A stretch of DNA of 5,255 nucleotides from Gammaproteobacteria bacterium (GTDB lineage: Bacteria; Pseudomonadota; Gammaproteobacteria; GCA-001735895): NCBI GenBank assembly GCA_029864065.1, contig JAOTUD010000257.1, positions 1 through 5,255 of the forward strand. The letters run 5' to 3'. A program made the translations under genes and the position numbers. The notes under the pieces were generated by a model. That model was not told where the DNA came from, made no database searches, and worked only from the letters and a program-made list of their open reading frames with translations. Positions within the stretch are counted from its first letter, which is position 1, and the number at the start of each line of letters is the position of its first letter. This document shows, one piece after another, positions 1 through 5,255 of this stretch.

Positions 1-1
1 C

Positions 2-532
2 GCGCGTTACTGGTTCGGCATTCCGCTCGGTGGCGCCGTCATGTTCGTCGCCGGCATCCTTTTCTGGGGCGGCTTTCATACCGCGATGGAAGCCTCCAAT
101 ACCCTCACCTTCTGCACCAGTTGCCACGAAATGAGTTACGTGTACGAGGAGTACCAGCAAACGGTGCACTACCAGAACGCCAGCGGCGTGCGCGCGATCT
201 GTTCCGATTGCCATGTCCCGAAGCCCTGGGCCTACAAGGTTGTCCGCAAGATCAAGGCTACCAACGAACTGTTCCACAAGGCGCTGGGGACGATCAACAC
301 CAGGGAGAAGTTCGAGGCCCAGCGGCTGGCGATGGCGGAACGTGTCTGGGAAGATATGAGGGCCACCGACTCGCGCGAGTGCCGCAATTGCCACACGCTC
401 GAAACGATGAACCTGGAAATCCAGGACAAGAGCGCCCGCAGGCGGCACACGCCGGAATGGAAACTCGAAAAAGGCGAGACCTGCATCGATTGCCACCAGG
501 GTATCGCGCACGAGCTGCCGGAGGGGTATTAG
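2..532 (+). CDS. napC: NapC/NirT-family tetraheme cytochrome c (5' end outside window)
   Basis: Membrane-anchored tetraheme c-type cytochrome that takes electrons from quinol and passes them to a periplasmic reductase, typically nitrate reductase NapAB. The frame is already open at position 2 (ARYWFGIPLGG...) and runs into an ATG at 41 inside the membrane helix, so the true start is upstream. Compared with E. coli NapC (about 200 aa), roughly the first 15-20 residues are missing. What remains is the end of the single N-terminal transmembrane anchor, ending in FWGGF, then four heme-binding CxxCH motifs: CTSCH (113-127), CSDCH (200-214), CRNCH (380-394) and CIDCH (482-496). The first is followed by EM, the NapC/NrfH-type heme-1 signature, and the C-terminus IAHELPEGY closely matches E. 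coli NapC (IAHKLP). Two TAG stops lie in tandem (530-535). Paralogues NirT, CymA or a short TorC-like anchor cannot be excluded without the neighbouring reductase genes, which would lie to the left. Confidence 0.88.
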   Translation, partial: ARYWFGIPLGGAVMFVAGILFWGGFHTAMEASNTLTFCTSCHEMSYVYEEYQQTVHYQNASGVRAICSDCHVPKPWAYKVVRKIKATNELFHKALGTINTREKFEAQRLAMAERVWEDMRATDSRECRNCHTLETMNLEIQDKSARRRHTPEWKLEKGETCIDCHQGIAHELPEGY

Positions 533-654
533 TAGCCCACGGCAAGCCGATGTTGCATCGCTAAATCGTTGTCGGACCTCGAGTCACGGCTGCTGCGCGG
601 CCGGGCCCGGTTTTTCAACCGACGCCGAAATCGTCACACCAGTAAATTTTGCCG

Positions 655-885
655 ATGAGGATTGGCGTCGTGTCGCCTGTTGACCCTGTCAGCTAATATT
701 TACAAAGCGCGCGCCGACTCGTCCTGCCTTTTTTCCTGTCCGGGGCCTGCGTCGCGTTTATCGCAATTATCTCGGATCGCATGATCAACGCCTGGGCGCC
801 GCGGCTGATGCGAAACCACCATTCCCGCGACAGCGGAGAGCGGCTGGTCGAGAATTTCCTGCGGCGCGCAACAGATTCCCGATAG
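655..885 (+). pseudogene. possible relic of a small membrane protein ORF
   Basis: In + frame 1 an ATG at 655 opens a 13-codon peptide that meets TAA at 694. Beyond that stop the same frame stays open for 62 codons to TAG at 883. The downstream part reads like a real membrane protein: two arginines, then an 18-residue hydrophobic stretch (718-771, LVLPFFLSGACVAFIAII), then a polar, charged tail (ISDRMINAW... to ATDSR). There is no ATG, GTG or TTG between the TAA and the ATG at 781, and no SD before 655 or 781. The peptide could therefore be made only by readthrough or from a CTG codon (724 or 736). A decayed gene is the simplest reading; chance is possible in 230 bp. I do not recognise the family. 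Confidence 0.25.
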
Positions 886-906
886 ACACCGACCGCATTT
901 TTCTGG

Positions 907-920
907 TCGATAATCATCGA
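907..920. promoter_or_regulatory. FNR/CRP-superfamily-like inverted repeat
   Basis: A perfect 5-bp inverted repeat with a 4-bp spacer, TCGAT-AATC-ATCGA. The layout equals the FNR/DNR consensus TTGAT-N4-ATCAA with one symmetrical change in each half-site (second T to C, and its complement). Its centre (913.5) lies 30.5 bp before the start of the GATAAT hexamer at 944, within 1 bp of a class II FNR promoter, where the box is centred at -41.5. This would fit anaerobic control of the DUF21 gene. The half-site mismatch leaves real doubt; it may be a site for another dimeric regulator, or chance. Confidence 0.3.
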
Positions 921-926
921 AGCATA

Positions 927-955
927 GTGACACAGGCTAAATGGATAATTATTAA
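927..955 (+). promoter_or_regulatory. candidate promoter of the DUF21 gene
   Basis: In the most AT-rich stretch of the window, a -35-like GTGACA (927-932, five of six matches to TTGACA) is followed after 17 bp by TATTAA (950-955, four of six to TATAAT). An alternative -10, GATAAT (944-949, five of six), is too close to this -35 but fits activation from the inverted repeat at 907-920. Either would start transcription about 70-77 bp before the ATG at 1033. The exact hexamers are uncertain; a promoter in this stretch is plausible. Confidence 0.4.
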
Positions 956-1032
956 TTAGCATCGCTCGATCGACGGGTGGCCGCTGGATCCGTATCCTTC
1001 TCGAATAACCCCGGCACGGCGGAGACCGCTAA

Positions 1033-2070
1033 ATGGAAGACCTGCATGTAAACCTGCTTATCTGGGCAGGCATCCTGTTCTGTATCAGCCAGTCGGCGGT
1101 GTTCTCCGGACTGAACCTGGCGCTGCTCAGCATCAGCCGCCTGCGCCTCGAGGTGGAAGCTCACGCCGGAAATACAAAGGCAATCAGCATTCTAGGTCTA
1201 CGCAATGACTCCAATTTCCTGCTGACCACGGTGCTATGGGGCAACGTCGGCATCAACGTGCTGCTGACGCTGCTGTCCAACTCCGTCATGACCGGCGTCG
1301 TCGCGTTCCTGTTTTCCACCGTTTTGATTACCTTCGCCGGCGAAATCGCGCCGCAGGCCTACTTCTCGCGCAACGCGATGCGCATGGGTGCGCTGCTGGC
1401 GCCGCTGTTGCGCTTCTACCAGGTACTGTTTTATCCCGTGGCCAAGCCCAGCGCGCTGGTGCTGGACCGCTGGCTCGGCAAGGAGGGCATCAGCTATTTC
1501 CGCGAGCAGGACTTGCATACGCTGATCCGCAAGCACATCGAGTCGGAACACTCGGACGTGAGCCGGCTCGAGGGCACCGGGGCGATCAACTTTCTCAAGC
1601 TCGACGATATCGCGGTCTGCCATGAGGGCGAAGCAATCCACCACGATAGCATCATCATGCTGCCGCAACGCGACGGAAAACCGGTATTCCCCGAATTCGA
1701 GCGCGAAGCCAAAGACGGCTTCCTGTGGCAGATCAGCCGCTCGGGTATGAAATGGGTGATCATCGTCGACCGCGACGGCCAGCCCTACATGGCGCTGAAC
1801 ACGAACCAGTTCCTGCGCGACGTCCTGTTCGCCGACGACGGGTTTCATCCTTACGGTTACTGCCATCGTCCGATCGTCGTGACGGATGGCGACACCCCGC
1901 TCGGCAAGGTATTGTCCGGGTTGAAGGTCCACGCCGAAACCGAAGCGGACGACGTCATCGAAAACGACCTGATCCTGGTCTGGGGCGAACACCAGAGGGT
2001 TATTACCGGCACCGATATCCTCGGCCGCCTGTTGCGCGATATCGCATCACGCGAATCCCAACCGGCATAG
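1033..2070 (+). CDS. DUF21/CNNM transmembrane protein with degenerate CBS pair
   Basis: 345-aa inner-membrane protein of the DUF21 (CNNM/CorB-type) group, whose characterised members act in Mg2+ or other cation transport. The DUF21 domain fills residues about 5-150: helix 1 with SGLNLALLSISRLRLE (25-40), helix 2 with LLTTVLWGNVGINVLL (63-78), helix 3 ending in the hallmark GEIAPQ (103-108), and helix 4 (117-137). A linker with DLHTLIRKHIE (160-170) and FLKLDD (187-192) leads into a CBS-like pair: module 1 around WVIIVDRDGQPYMALN (241-256) and module 2 ending in ILVWGEHQRVITGTDILGRLL (314-334). The protein stops right after the CBS pair, so the C-terminal CorC_HlyC domain of full-length CorB/CorC proteins (usually 400 aa or more) is absent. 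The hallmark lysine of GExxPK is replaced by Gln108. SD GGAG (1021-1024) lies 8 nt before the ATG. The ion is unknown; family placement is firm. Confidence 0.85.
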   Translation: MEDLHVNLLIWAGILFCISQSAVFSGLNLALLSISRLRLEVEAHAGNTKAISILGLRNDSNFLLTTVLWGNVGINVLLTLLSNSVMTGVVAFLFSTVLITFAGEIAPQAYFSRNAMRMGALLAPLLRFYQVLFYPVAKPSALVLDRWLGKEGISYFREQDLHTLIRKHIESEHSDVSRLEGTGAINFLKLDDIAVCHEGEAIHHDSIIMLPQRDGKPVFPEFEREAKDGFLWQISRSGMKWVIIVDRDGQPYMALNTNQFLRDVLFADDGFHPYGYCHRPIVVTDGDTPLGKVLSGLKVHAETEADDVIENDLILVWGEHQRVITGTDILGRLLRDIASRESQPA

Positions 2071-2172
2071 CAAGGCGCCTGATCCAGAGCGTTTTTCCCG
2101 TTGCCAAACCCCGGCGTTACATTCAATATATCGCACACGGTTAGCCGGTAATAACGCCCGGAAACCGATCTA

Positions 2173-2189
2173 CGGAGCAAACCCAATTG
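2173..2189 (+). promoter_or_regulatory. RBS and TTG start deciding the next CDS
   Basis: GGAG (2173-2176) sits 10 nt before a TTG codon (2187-2189). The nearest in-frame ATG (2235) has no SD-like sequence at a suitable distance, and the residues between (KLFDVSVLGLKKIYD) look like genuine coding sequence. TTG is therefore preferred as initiator. Confidence 0.55.
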
Positions 2190-2900
2190 AAGCTTTTCGA
2201 CGTTAGCGTGCTGGGTCTGAAAAAGATCTACGACATGCCGGGCACCTGGTGCGAAGCGGATTACCGCAACCTGCTGCGCGAACTCGAAGTCGACGAAGTC
2301 GACGACATGTCGGGCGGCGACCTGCTCGACATCCTGCTGATGGCGCTGCAGGACCTCGAGCCCGAGGACGCGGGCGAGCTGGTGCTCGCGTACAAACTGA
2401 AGACACGAGTATCAAAAGGATCCAGACAGAATATCGTGCAGGATCTGCTCGAGGGCCAGCGCGCCTGGGAGGAGACGGCGGATATTTACCTGCACGCAGA
2501 CATCTTCGCCGCCTGCGTGCTGCTGCAGCAGGCGTTTCCCAAGATATTTGCGCAACCCGACATGCTGCAGCTGCGGCTGCAGCTGGTCGCGGTCGGAGCG
2601 CCGGGCAAGGCGATCCTCGGCGAGGAACCCGAAGCGTCCTTCGTCGCCCGCGTGCTCGCCGACGGCATGAGCGAAAAAAGCATTCTGGAGCGGCTGTTCG
2701 ACGAGCAGCTGGTCTCGAATTCGTTTCCCGAGGCCGAGGGAATCGTCTGGCTGGCAGAGTTCGGCGAGCGCTCGGCGGACGGCAAGTCCGCGCTGCTGAC
2801 GGTTTATTCGTCCGAGCACTGGCTCGATTCGATGGAGGACGTCGGCGATTTCCCGTCCAGCGCCTACAACGACCGCCCGGACGAGGATGACGAGGATTGA
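2187..2900 (+). CDS. acidic soluble protein of unknown function (TTG start)
   Basis: 237-aa protein; I do not recognise its family. It has no signal peptide, transmembrane segment or cysteine-cluster motif, so it is probably cytoplasmic. The first 75 residues are strongly acidic and leucine-rich (LLRELEVDEVDDM at 29-41, then GGDLLDILLMALQDLEPEDAGELVLAYKL), suggesting a helical domain. The middle (about 80-160) is helical with many Leu and Gln (MLQLRLQL at 125-132). The C-terminal part holds short strand-like segments (GIVWLAEFG at 185-193, SALLTVYSS) and ends in a very acidic, probably disordered tail, DRPDEDDED (229-237). Coding character is good: low-complexity-free sequence, G/C third positions and an SD. 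It starts 116 bp after the DUF21 stop and ends 179 bp before the next start, so co-transcription is unclear. A partner-binding or regulatory role would be guesswork. Confidence 0.75.
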   Translation: MKLFDVSVLGLKKIYDMPGTWCEADYRNLLRELEVDEVDDMSGGDLLDILLMALQDLEPEDAGELVLAYKLKTRVSKGSRQNIVQDLLEGQRAWEETADIYLHADIFAACVLLQQAFPKIFAQPDMLQLRLQLVAVGAPGKAILGEEPEASFVARVLADGMSEKSILERLFDEQLVSNSFPEAEGIVWLAEFGERSADGKSALLTVYSSEHWLDSMEDVGDFPSSAYNDRPDEDDED

Positions 2901-2916
2901 CGACCCGCGCGGTTAC

Positions 2917-2942
2917 TTGCGCTAGCCGTTCCGGGCTAAAAT
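2917..2942 (+). promoter_or_regulatory. weak candidate promoter for the ATP-grasp-like/hydrolase pair
   Basis: TAAAAT (2937-2942) is a five-of-six match to the -10 consensus. The nearest -35-like hexamer, TTGCGC (2917-2922), is only 14 bp upstream, shorter than the usual 16-18. A 5-bp stem with a 6-nt loop (TAGCC 2923-2927, GGCTA 2934-2938) overlaps it. Transcription from here would give a leader of about 130 nt before the ATG at 3080. The good -10 and the 179-bp gap support a promoter; the -35 is poor. Confidence 0.3.
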
Positions 2943-3067
2943 GATGCCGTTTACCGAAACGGGCGAGATTCACGACAACCGGCCAACGACAATTCGAATC
3001 AGCGCCATAGCCCTTTCAACTTGTGATCTACACCCTCCCGATTACGACAGGCGCAAAATCCGCGCGC

Positions 3068-3082
3068 AGGAGAAACGAGATG
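3068..3082 (+). promoter_or_regulatory. strong RBS fixing the ATG at 3080
   Basis: AGGAG (3068-3072) lies 7 nt before ATG 3080-3082. The frame is open further upstream to a GTG at 3023, but that codon has no SD and the extra 19 residues (including SARRRNE) look non-coding. The SD decides for 3080. Confidence 0.8.
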
Positions 3083-4030
3083 CCGATCATTGAACGAGAC
3101 CCGTGGCGAATGCAGTACTTCGAGCAGGTCGCCTGCCCGGAAAACGTCGTGATTCCGACCGACGACGAGCACGCCTACGCGCTGTTCCCGGATCACCGCT
3201 GGATCTACAACAAGCTGCTGGTCTGCGATACCCAGGGATTCGGCGGCGCGCCGCACGGCGTACCGCCACCGTCCTTCCCGGTTTTCAGCAAGCCCATCTA
3301 CAACATGCACGGCATGGGCGTCGGCGGCCGCGTGATCAACTCGGAAGCAGAACTGAACGCCAACATGAACGCCGGCTACATGTGGATGACGCTGGCCGAG
3401 GGTGAGCACGTCAGCAGCGACGTCGTGGTTATCGGCGGCGAGGCGCAGTGGTGGCGCCACAGCGCCGGCAAGACGCTCGGCGAGGGCGTGTTCGATTACT
3501 GGACCGTGCTGGCCGCGGACAAACCGGAGATCGAGCAGTACTGCGGCGACTGGCTGCGCGTCAACCTCAAGGGGTATAGCGGCGCGGTCAACCTCGAAAC
3601 CATAGGCGGCAAGATTATCGAGGTGCACCTGCGTTTTGCCGACCAGTGGCCCGACCTGTACGGCGAGGGCTGGATCGACGCGATCGTCGAACTCTACGCG
3701 CGCAGGCGCTGGCGCTACGCCGACACGGATCGCAGGGACGGCTACAGCGTCGTCCTTTTCGGCGCCCACGGCGTGCCCTATCGCCACCCTCCGGCGAGCC
3801 TGGTCGACGAGATCGCGGCCCGCCCCGGTGTCACCAGCGTGCAAATCACTTTCCACGAGGACCTGCCGCCGGAGCAGCACGCAATGCCGCCGGGCGGCTT
3901 TCGCCTCGCGATCGTCAACTGCTGGCAGCTGGAAGCGGGTCTGCGCGCGCGCGCGGATCTCGCGCTCGCGTTCTGGTCGACGCAGTCGCTCGGCACGCAG
4001 CGGCACGCGACAGCGCCCCGGGCAGGCTGA
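3080..4030 (+). CDS. uncharacterised protein, probable ATP-grasp fold
   Basis: 316-aa soluble protein without signal peptide or membrane helix; I cannot name the family. The order of motifs resembles ATP-grasp ligases. An N-terminal segment contains WIYNKLLVCDTQG (41-53) like the usual D/N-K-x(n)-G stretch. Then comes SFPVFSKPIYNMHGMGVGGRVI (65-86), matching the ATP-binding pattern PVxxKPxxxxxGxGxxxV with Lys71. Next are AELNANMN (90-97), AEGEHVSSDVVV (106-117) like the G-E-x-x-S-x-D strand, and YSGAVNLETIGGKIIEVHLRF (166-186) like the metal-binding G-x-x-N-x-E ... I-x-E-x-N-x-R core, with Glu173 and Glu181 present but His183 where Asn is usual. A C-terminal domain (about 220-300) follows. 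ATP-grasp enzymes join a carboxylate to an amine or thiol using ATP. The fold is inferred by eye from short motifs; the substrate is unknown. It lies 12 bp before a CocE-type hydrolase in the same frame, so the two are probably co-expressed. Confidence 0.6.
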   Translation: MPIIERDPWRMQYFEQVACPENVVIPTDDEHAYALFPDHRWIYNKLLVCDTQGFGGAPHGVPPPSFPVFSKPIYNMHGMGVGGRVINSEAELNANMNAGYMWMTLAEGEHVSSDVVVIGGEAQWWRHSAGKTLGEGVFDYWTVLAADKPEIEQYCGDWLRVNLKGYSGAVNLETIGGKIIEVHLRFADQWPDLYGEGWIDAIVELYARRRWRYADTDRRDGYSVVLFGAHGVPYRHPPASLVDEIAARPGVTSVQITFHEDLPPEQHAMPPGGFRLAIVNCWQLEAGLRARADLALAFWSTQSLGTQRHATAPRAG

Positions 4031-4062
4031 CGCGACTTGCCGATGGCATCCACGCAGCGGCA
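3994..4062 (+). repeat. 12-bp in-frame direct repeat across the gene junction
   Basis: CACGCAGCGGCA occurs at 3994-4005 and again at 4051-4062, 57 bp apart (19 codons). Both copies are read in the same frame: the first gives TQRHA near the C-terminus of the ATP-grasp-like protein, the second TQRHV at residues 4-8 of the hydrolase. It may be a small duplication or chance in GC-rich DNA. Confidence 0.5.
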
Positions 4063-5255
4063 TGTCCTGCCCCGACCGGTTCGTGAAATAGAGAACCTGT
4101 TCATCCCGCTGGCCGACGGCACGAGGCTCGCGGCGCGGCTGTGGCTGCCGCGGGACGCGGAGCAAAATCCGGTGCCGGCCATACTCGAGTATATCCCGTA
4201 CCGCAAACGCGATTTCATGCGCCTGCGCGACGAACCCATTCACCGTTACTACGCGGGGCACGGTTACGCCGCGGTGCGCGTCGACCTGCGCGGCTCCGGC
4301 GACTCGGACGGCGTGCTCGACGACGAGTACCTGCCGCGGGAACAGCTCGACGCGATCGAGGTCATCGCGTGGCTGGCCGCGCAACCCTGGTGCAGCGGCA
4401 GGGTCGGCATGACCGGCATTTCGTGGGGCGGTTTCAACGCGTTGCAGGTCGCCGCGCACCGCCCGCCGGCGCTCGGTGCCATCATCACGCTGTGCGCGAG
4501 CGACGACCGCTACTCCGACGATGCACACTACATGGGTGGATGCCTGCTCAACGAAAACCAGATCTGGGGCACGGTGCTATTCGGCCTGAACGCGCTGCCA
4601 CCGGATCCGGCGCTGGTGGGGGACCGCTGGCGCGAGCTGTGGATGCAGCGCCTGCAGGCCAACAAGCCATTTCCGGCGCACTGGTTGCGCCATCAGCGCC
4701 GCGACGCCTACTGGCAGCAGGGATCGGCATGCGAGGATTTCTCCCGTATCCGCTGCCCGGTCTACGCCATCGGCGGCTGGGCCGATGGCTACTCCAACGC
4801 GGTGCCGCGCCTGCTCGAGGGACTCGACGGCCCGCGCAAGGGTCTGATCGGCCCGTGGTCGCACAACTTCCCGCACAACGGCGTTCCGGGCCCCGCGATC
4901 GGCTACCTGCAGGAAGCGCTGCGCTGGTGGGACCGCTGGCTGAAAGACATCGACACCGGCATCATGGACGAGCCGATGCTGCGCGTGTGGATGCAGGAAT
5001 ACGCCGCGCCGGAACCTTTCCTCGAGGAAAGCCCGGGGCGCTGGGTCGCCGAGCAAACCTGGCCCAGCGCGCGCATATCGAAGCGGCGCTGGCACCTCAA
5101 CGGCAGCGCCGGGCTGCAGGATTCTCCCGCCGCCGCGGTCACCCTGAATCTTTGTTCGCCGCAGATAACCGGGCTCGGCGGCGGCGACTGGTGCGGCTTC
5201 GGCAGCGAAGGCGAGGCGCCGCTGGATCAACGCAGCGACGACGGGCGCTCGCTGG
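4043..5255 (+). CDS. CocE/NonD-family (S15-like) serine hydrolase, 3' end outside window
   Basis: First 404 codons of an alpha/beta hydrolase of the cocaine esterase/X-Pro dipeptidyl-peptidase type; members usually have 550-680 aa, so about one third is missing. They cleave esters, amides or acyl-peptides. Visible in order: ENLFIPLADGTRLAARLWLP (17-36), the entry strand; EYIPYRKRD (49-57), whose Tyr53 matches the oxyanion-hole Tyr of CocE; VRVDLRGSGDSDG (78-90); nucleophile elbow GISWGG with Ser127 (125-130); SDDRYSDDAHYMGG (153-166), start of the cap; acid GGWADGYS with Asp248; and GPWSHNFP with His274. The C-terminal jelly-roll domain begins near 305 and is cut after a CGFGSEG segment (384-390). 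No signal peptide, so probably cytoplasmic. The start is uncertain: ATG 4043 has no SD, while in-frame TTG 4037 lies 10 nt after an AGG (4024-4026). The preceding gene's TGA (4028-4030) is the only in-frame stop between them, suggesting translational coupling. Confidence 0.9.
   Translation, partial: MASTQRHVLPRPVREIENLFIPLADGTRLAARLWLPRDAEQNPVPAILEYIPYRKRDFMRLRDEPIHRYYAGHGYAAVRVDLRGSGDSDGVLDDEYLPREQLDAIEVIAWLAAQPWCSGRVGMTGISWGGFNALQVAAHRPPALGAIITLCASDDRYSDDAHYMGGCLLNENQIWGTVLFGLNALPPDPALVGDRWRELWMQRLQANKPFPAHWLRHQRRDAYWQQGSACEDFSRIRCPVYAIGGWADGYSNAVPRLLEGLDGPRKGLIGPWSHNFPHNGVPGPAIGYLQEALRWWDRWLKDIDTGIMDEPMLRVWMQEYAAPEPFLEESPGRWVAEQTWPSARISKRRWHLNGSAGLQDSPAAAVTLNLCSPQITGLGGGDWCGFGSEGEAPLDQRSDDGRSL

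Larger units (their letters stand above)
533..1032. other. 500-bp intergenic region between the cytochrome and DUF21 genes
   Basis: No convincing intact gene lies here. The left part (about 540-690) is GC-rich; its only terminator-like element is a weak one, a GC palindrome at 601-610 followed by five T. The middle (about 655-885) holds a possible decayed small ORF in + frame 1, listed separately. The right part (about 905-960) is markedly more AT-rich than the rest of the window and carries an inverted repeat and promoter-like hexamers, listed separately; it most likely drives the DUF21 gene at 1033. Minus-strand open frames here (693-962) have no SD and no recognisable protein character. 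Confidence 0.6.

Noticed and set aside
601..615. GC palindrome plus T5 as a terminator for the cytochrome gene
   Set aside because: A perfect 10-bp palindrome leaves only about 3 G/C pairs around a 4-nt loop, extended by G-T wobbles; too weak to call.
693..962. 89-codon minus-strand open frame in the 500-bp gap
   Set aside because: No SD, no hydrophobic or domain pattern; the + strand frame over the same bases looks more protein-like.
1234..1992. 252-codon open frame on the minus strand
   Set aside because: Antisense to the DUF21 gene; low-complexity Gln/Arg/Val composition and no domain.
2101..2132. Promoter for the acidic protein (TTGCCA ... TATATC)
   Set aside because: The spacer is 20 bp, and the 17-bp alternative (CAATAT) matches only three of six -10 bases.
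2564..2585. Repeated GCTGCAGCTG palindromes
   Set aside because: Explained by coding for Leu and Gln (MLQLRLQL) with preferred codons; no sign of a regulatory site.
2203..2973. 256-codon Arg/Pro-rich open frame on the minus strand
   Set aside because: Extreme Arg/Pro/Ala composition typical of a non-coding frame opposite a real gene.
3023..3079. GTG start at 3023 extending the ATP-grasp-like protein by 19 residues
   Set aside because: No SD before it, and a strong AGGAG precedes ATG 3080.
2999..4528. 509-codon open frame on the minus strand
   Set aside because: It lies opposite two well-supported + strand genes, is rich in Arg, Ala and Val as expected for an antisense shadow in GC-rich DNA, and has no recognisable motif.
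4577..5230. 217-codon open frame on the minus strand
   Set aside because: Antisense shadow of the CocE-type hydrolase, whose motifs are unmistakable on the + strand.

Overview
The window carries five protein-coding genes, all on the + strand, in GC-rich DNA with short gaps and one 500-bp intergenic region. Gene content and style (a NapC-type tetraheme cytochrome, a DUF21/CNNM-CBS membrane protein, SD-led starts, G/C-ending codons) suggest a proteobacterium, most likely a gammaproteobacterium with anaerobic nitrate (or similar) respiration. This is inferred from protein resemblance only; no rRNA or other taxonomic marker is present.

Layout. (1) Positions 2-532: 3' part of a napC-type cytochrome gene; its start lies left of the window. 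Four CxxCH motifs are intact. (2) 533-1032: a 500-bp gap with a possible decayed small membrane-protein ORF (about 655-885), an AT-rich promoter-like stretch and a perfect FNR-like inverted repeat (907-920). (3) 1033-2070: a 345-aa four-helix DUF21/CNNM protein with two degenerate CBS modules and no CorC domain. (4) 2187-2900: an acidic 237-aa protein of unknown function that uses a TTG start. (5) 3080-4030: a 316-aa unrecognised protein whose motif order resembles an ATP-grasp enzyme. (6) 4043 to the right edge: the first 404 codons of a CocE/NonD-type (S15-like) serine hydrolase with a complete Ser-Asp-His triad.

How they fit. The cytochrome probably ends a respiratory operon running in from the left. 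The DUF21 gene and the acidic-protein gene look like separate or loosely linked units. The ATP-grasp-like gene and the hydrolase are 12 bp apart in the same reading frame, so they form the one clear two-gene operon: a possible ATP-dependent ligase next to an amide/ester hydrolase. That pair is the best candidate for something undescribed. The functional link is inference; the motifs and spacing are visible directly. No tRNA, rRNA, CRISPR, insertion sequence or convincing terminator was seen.
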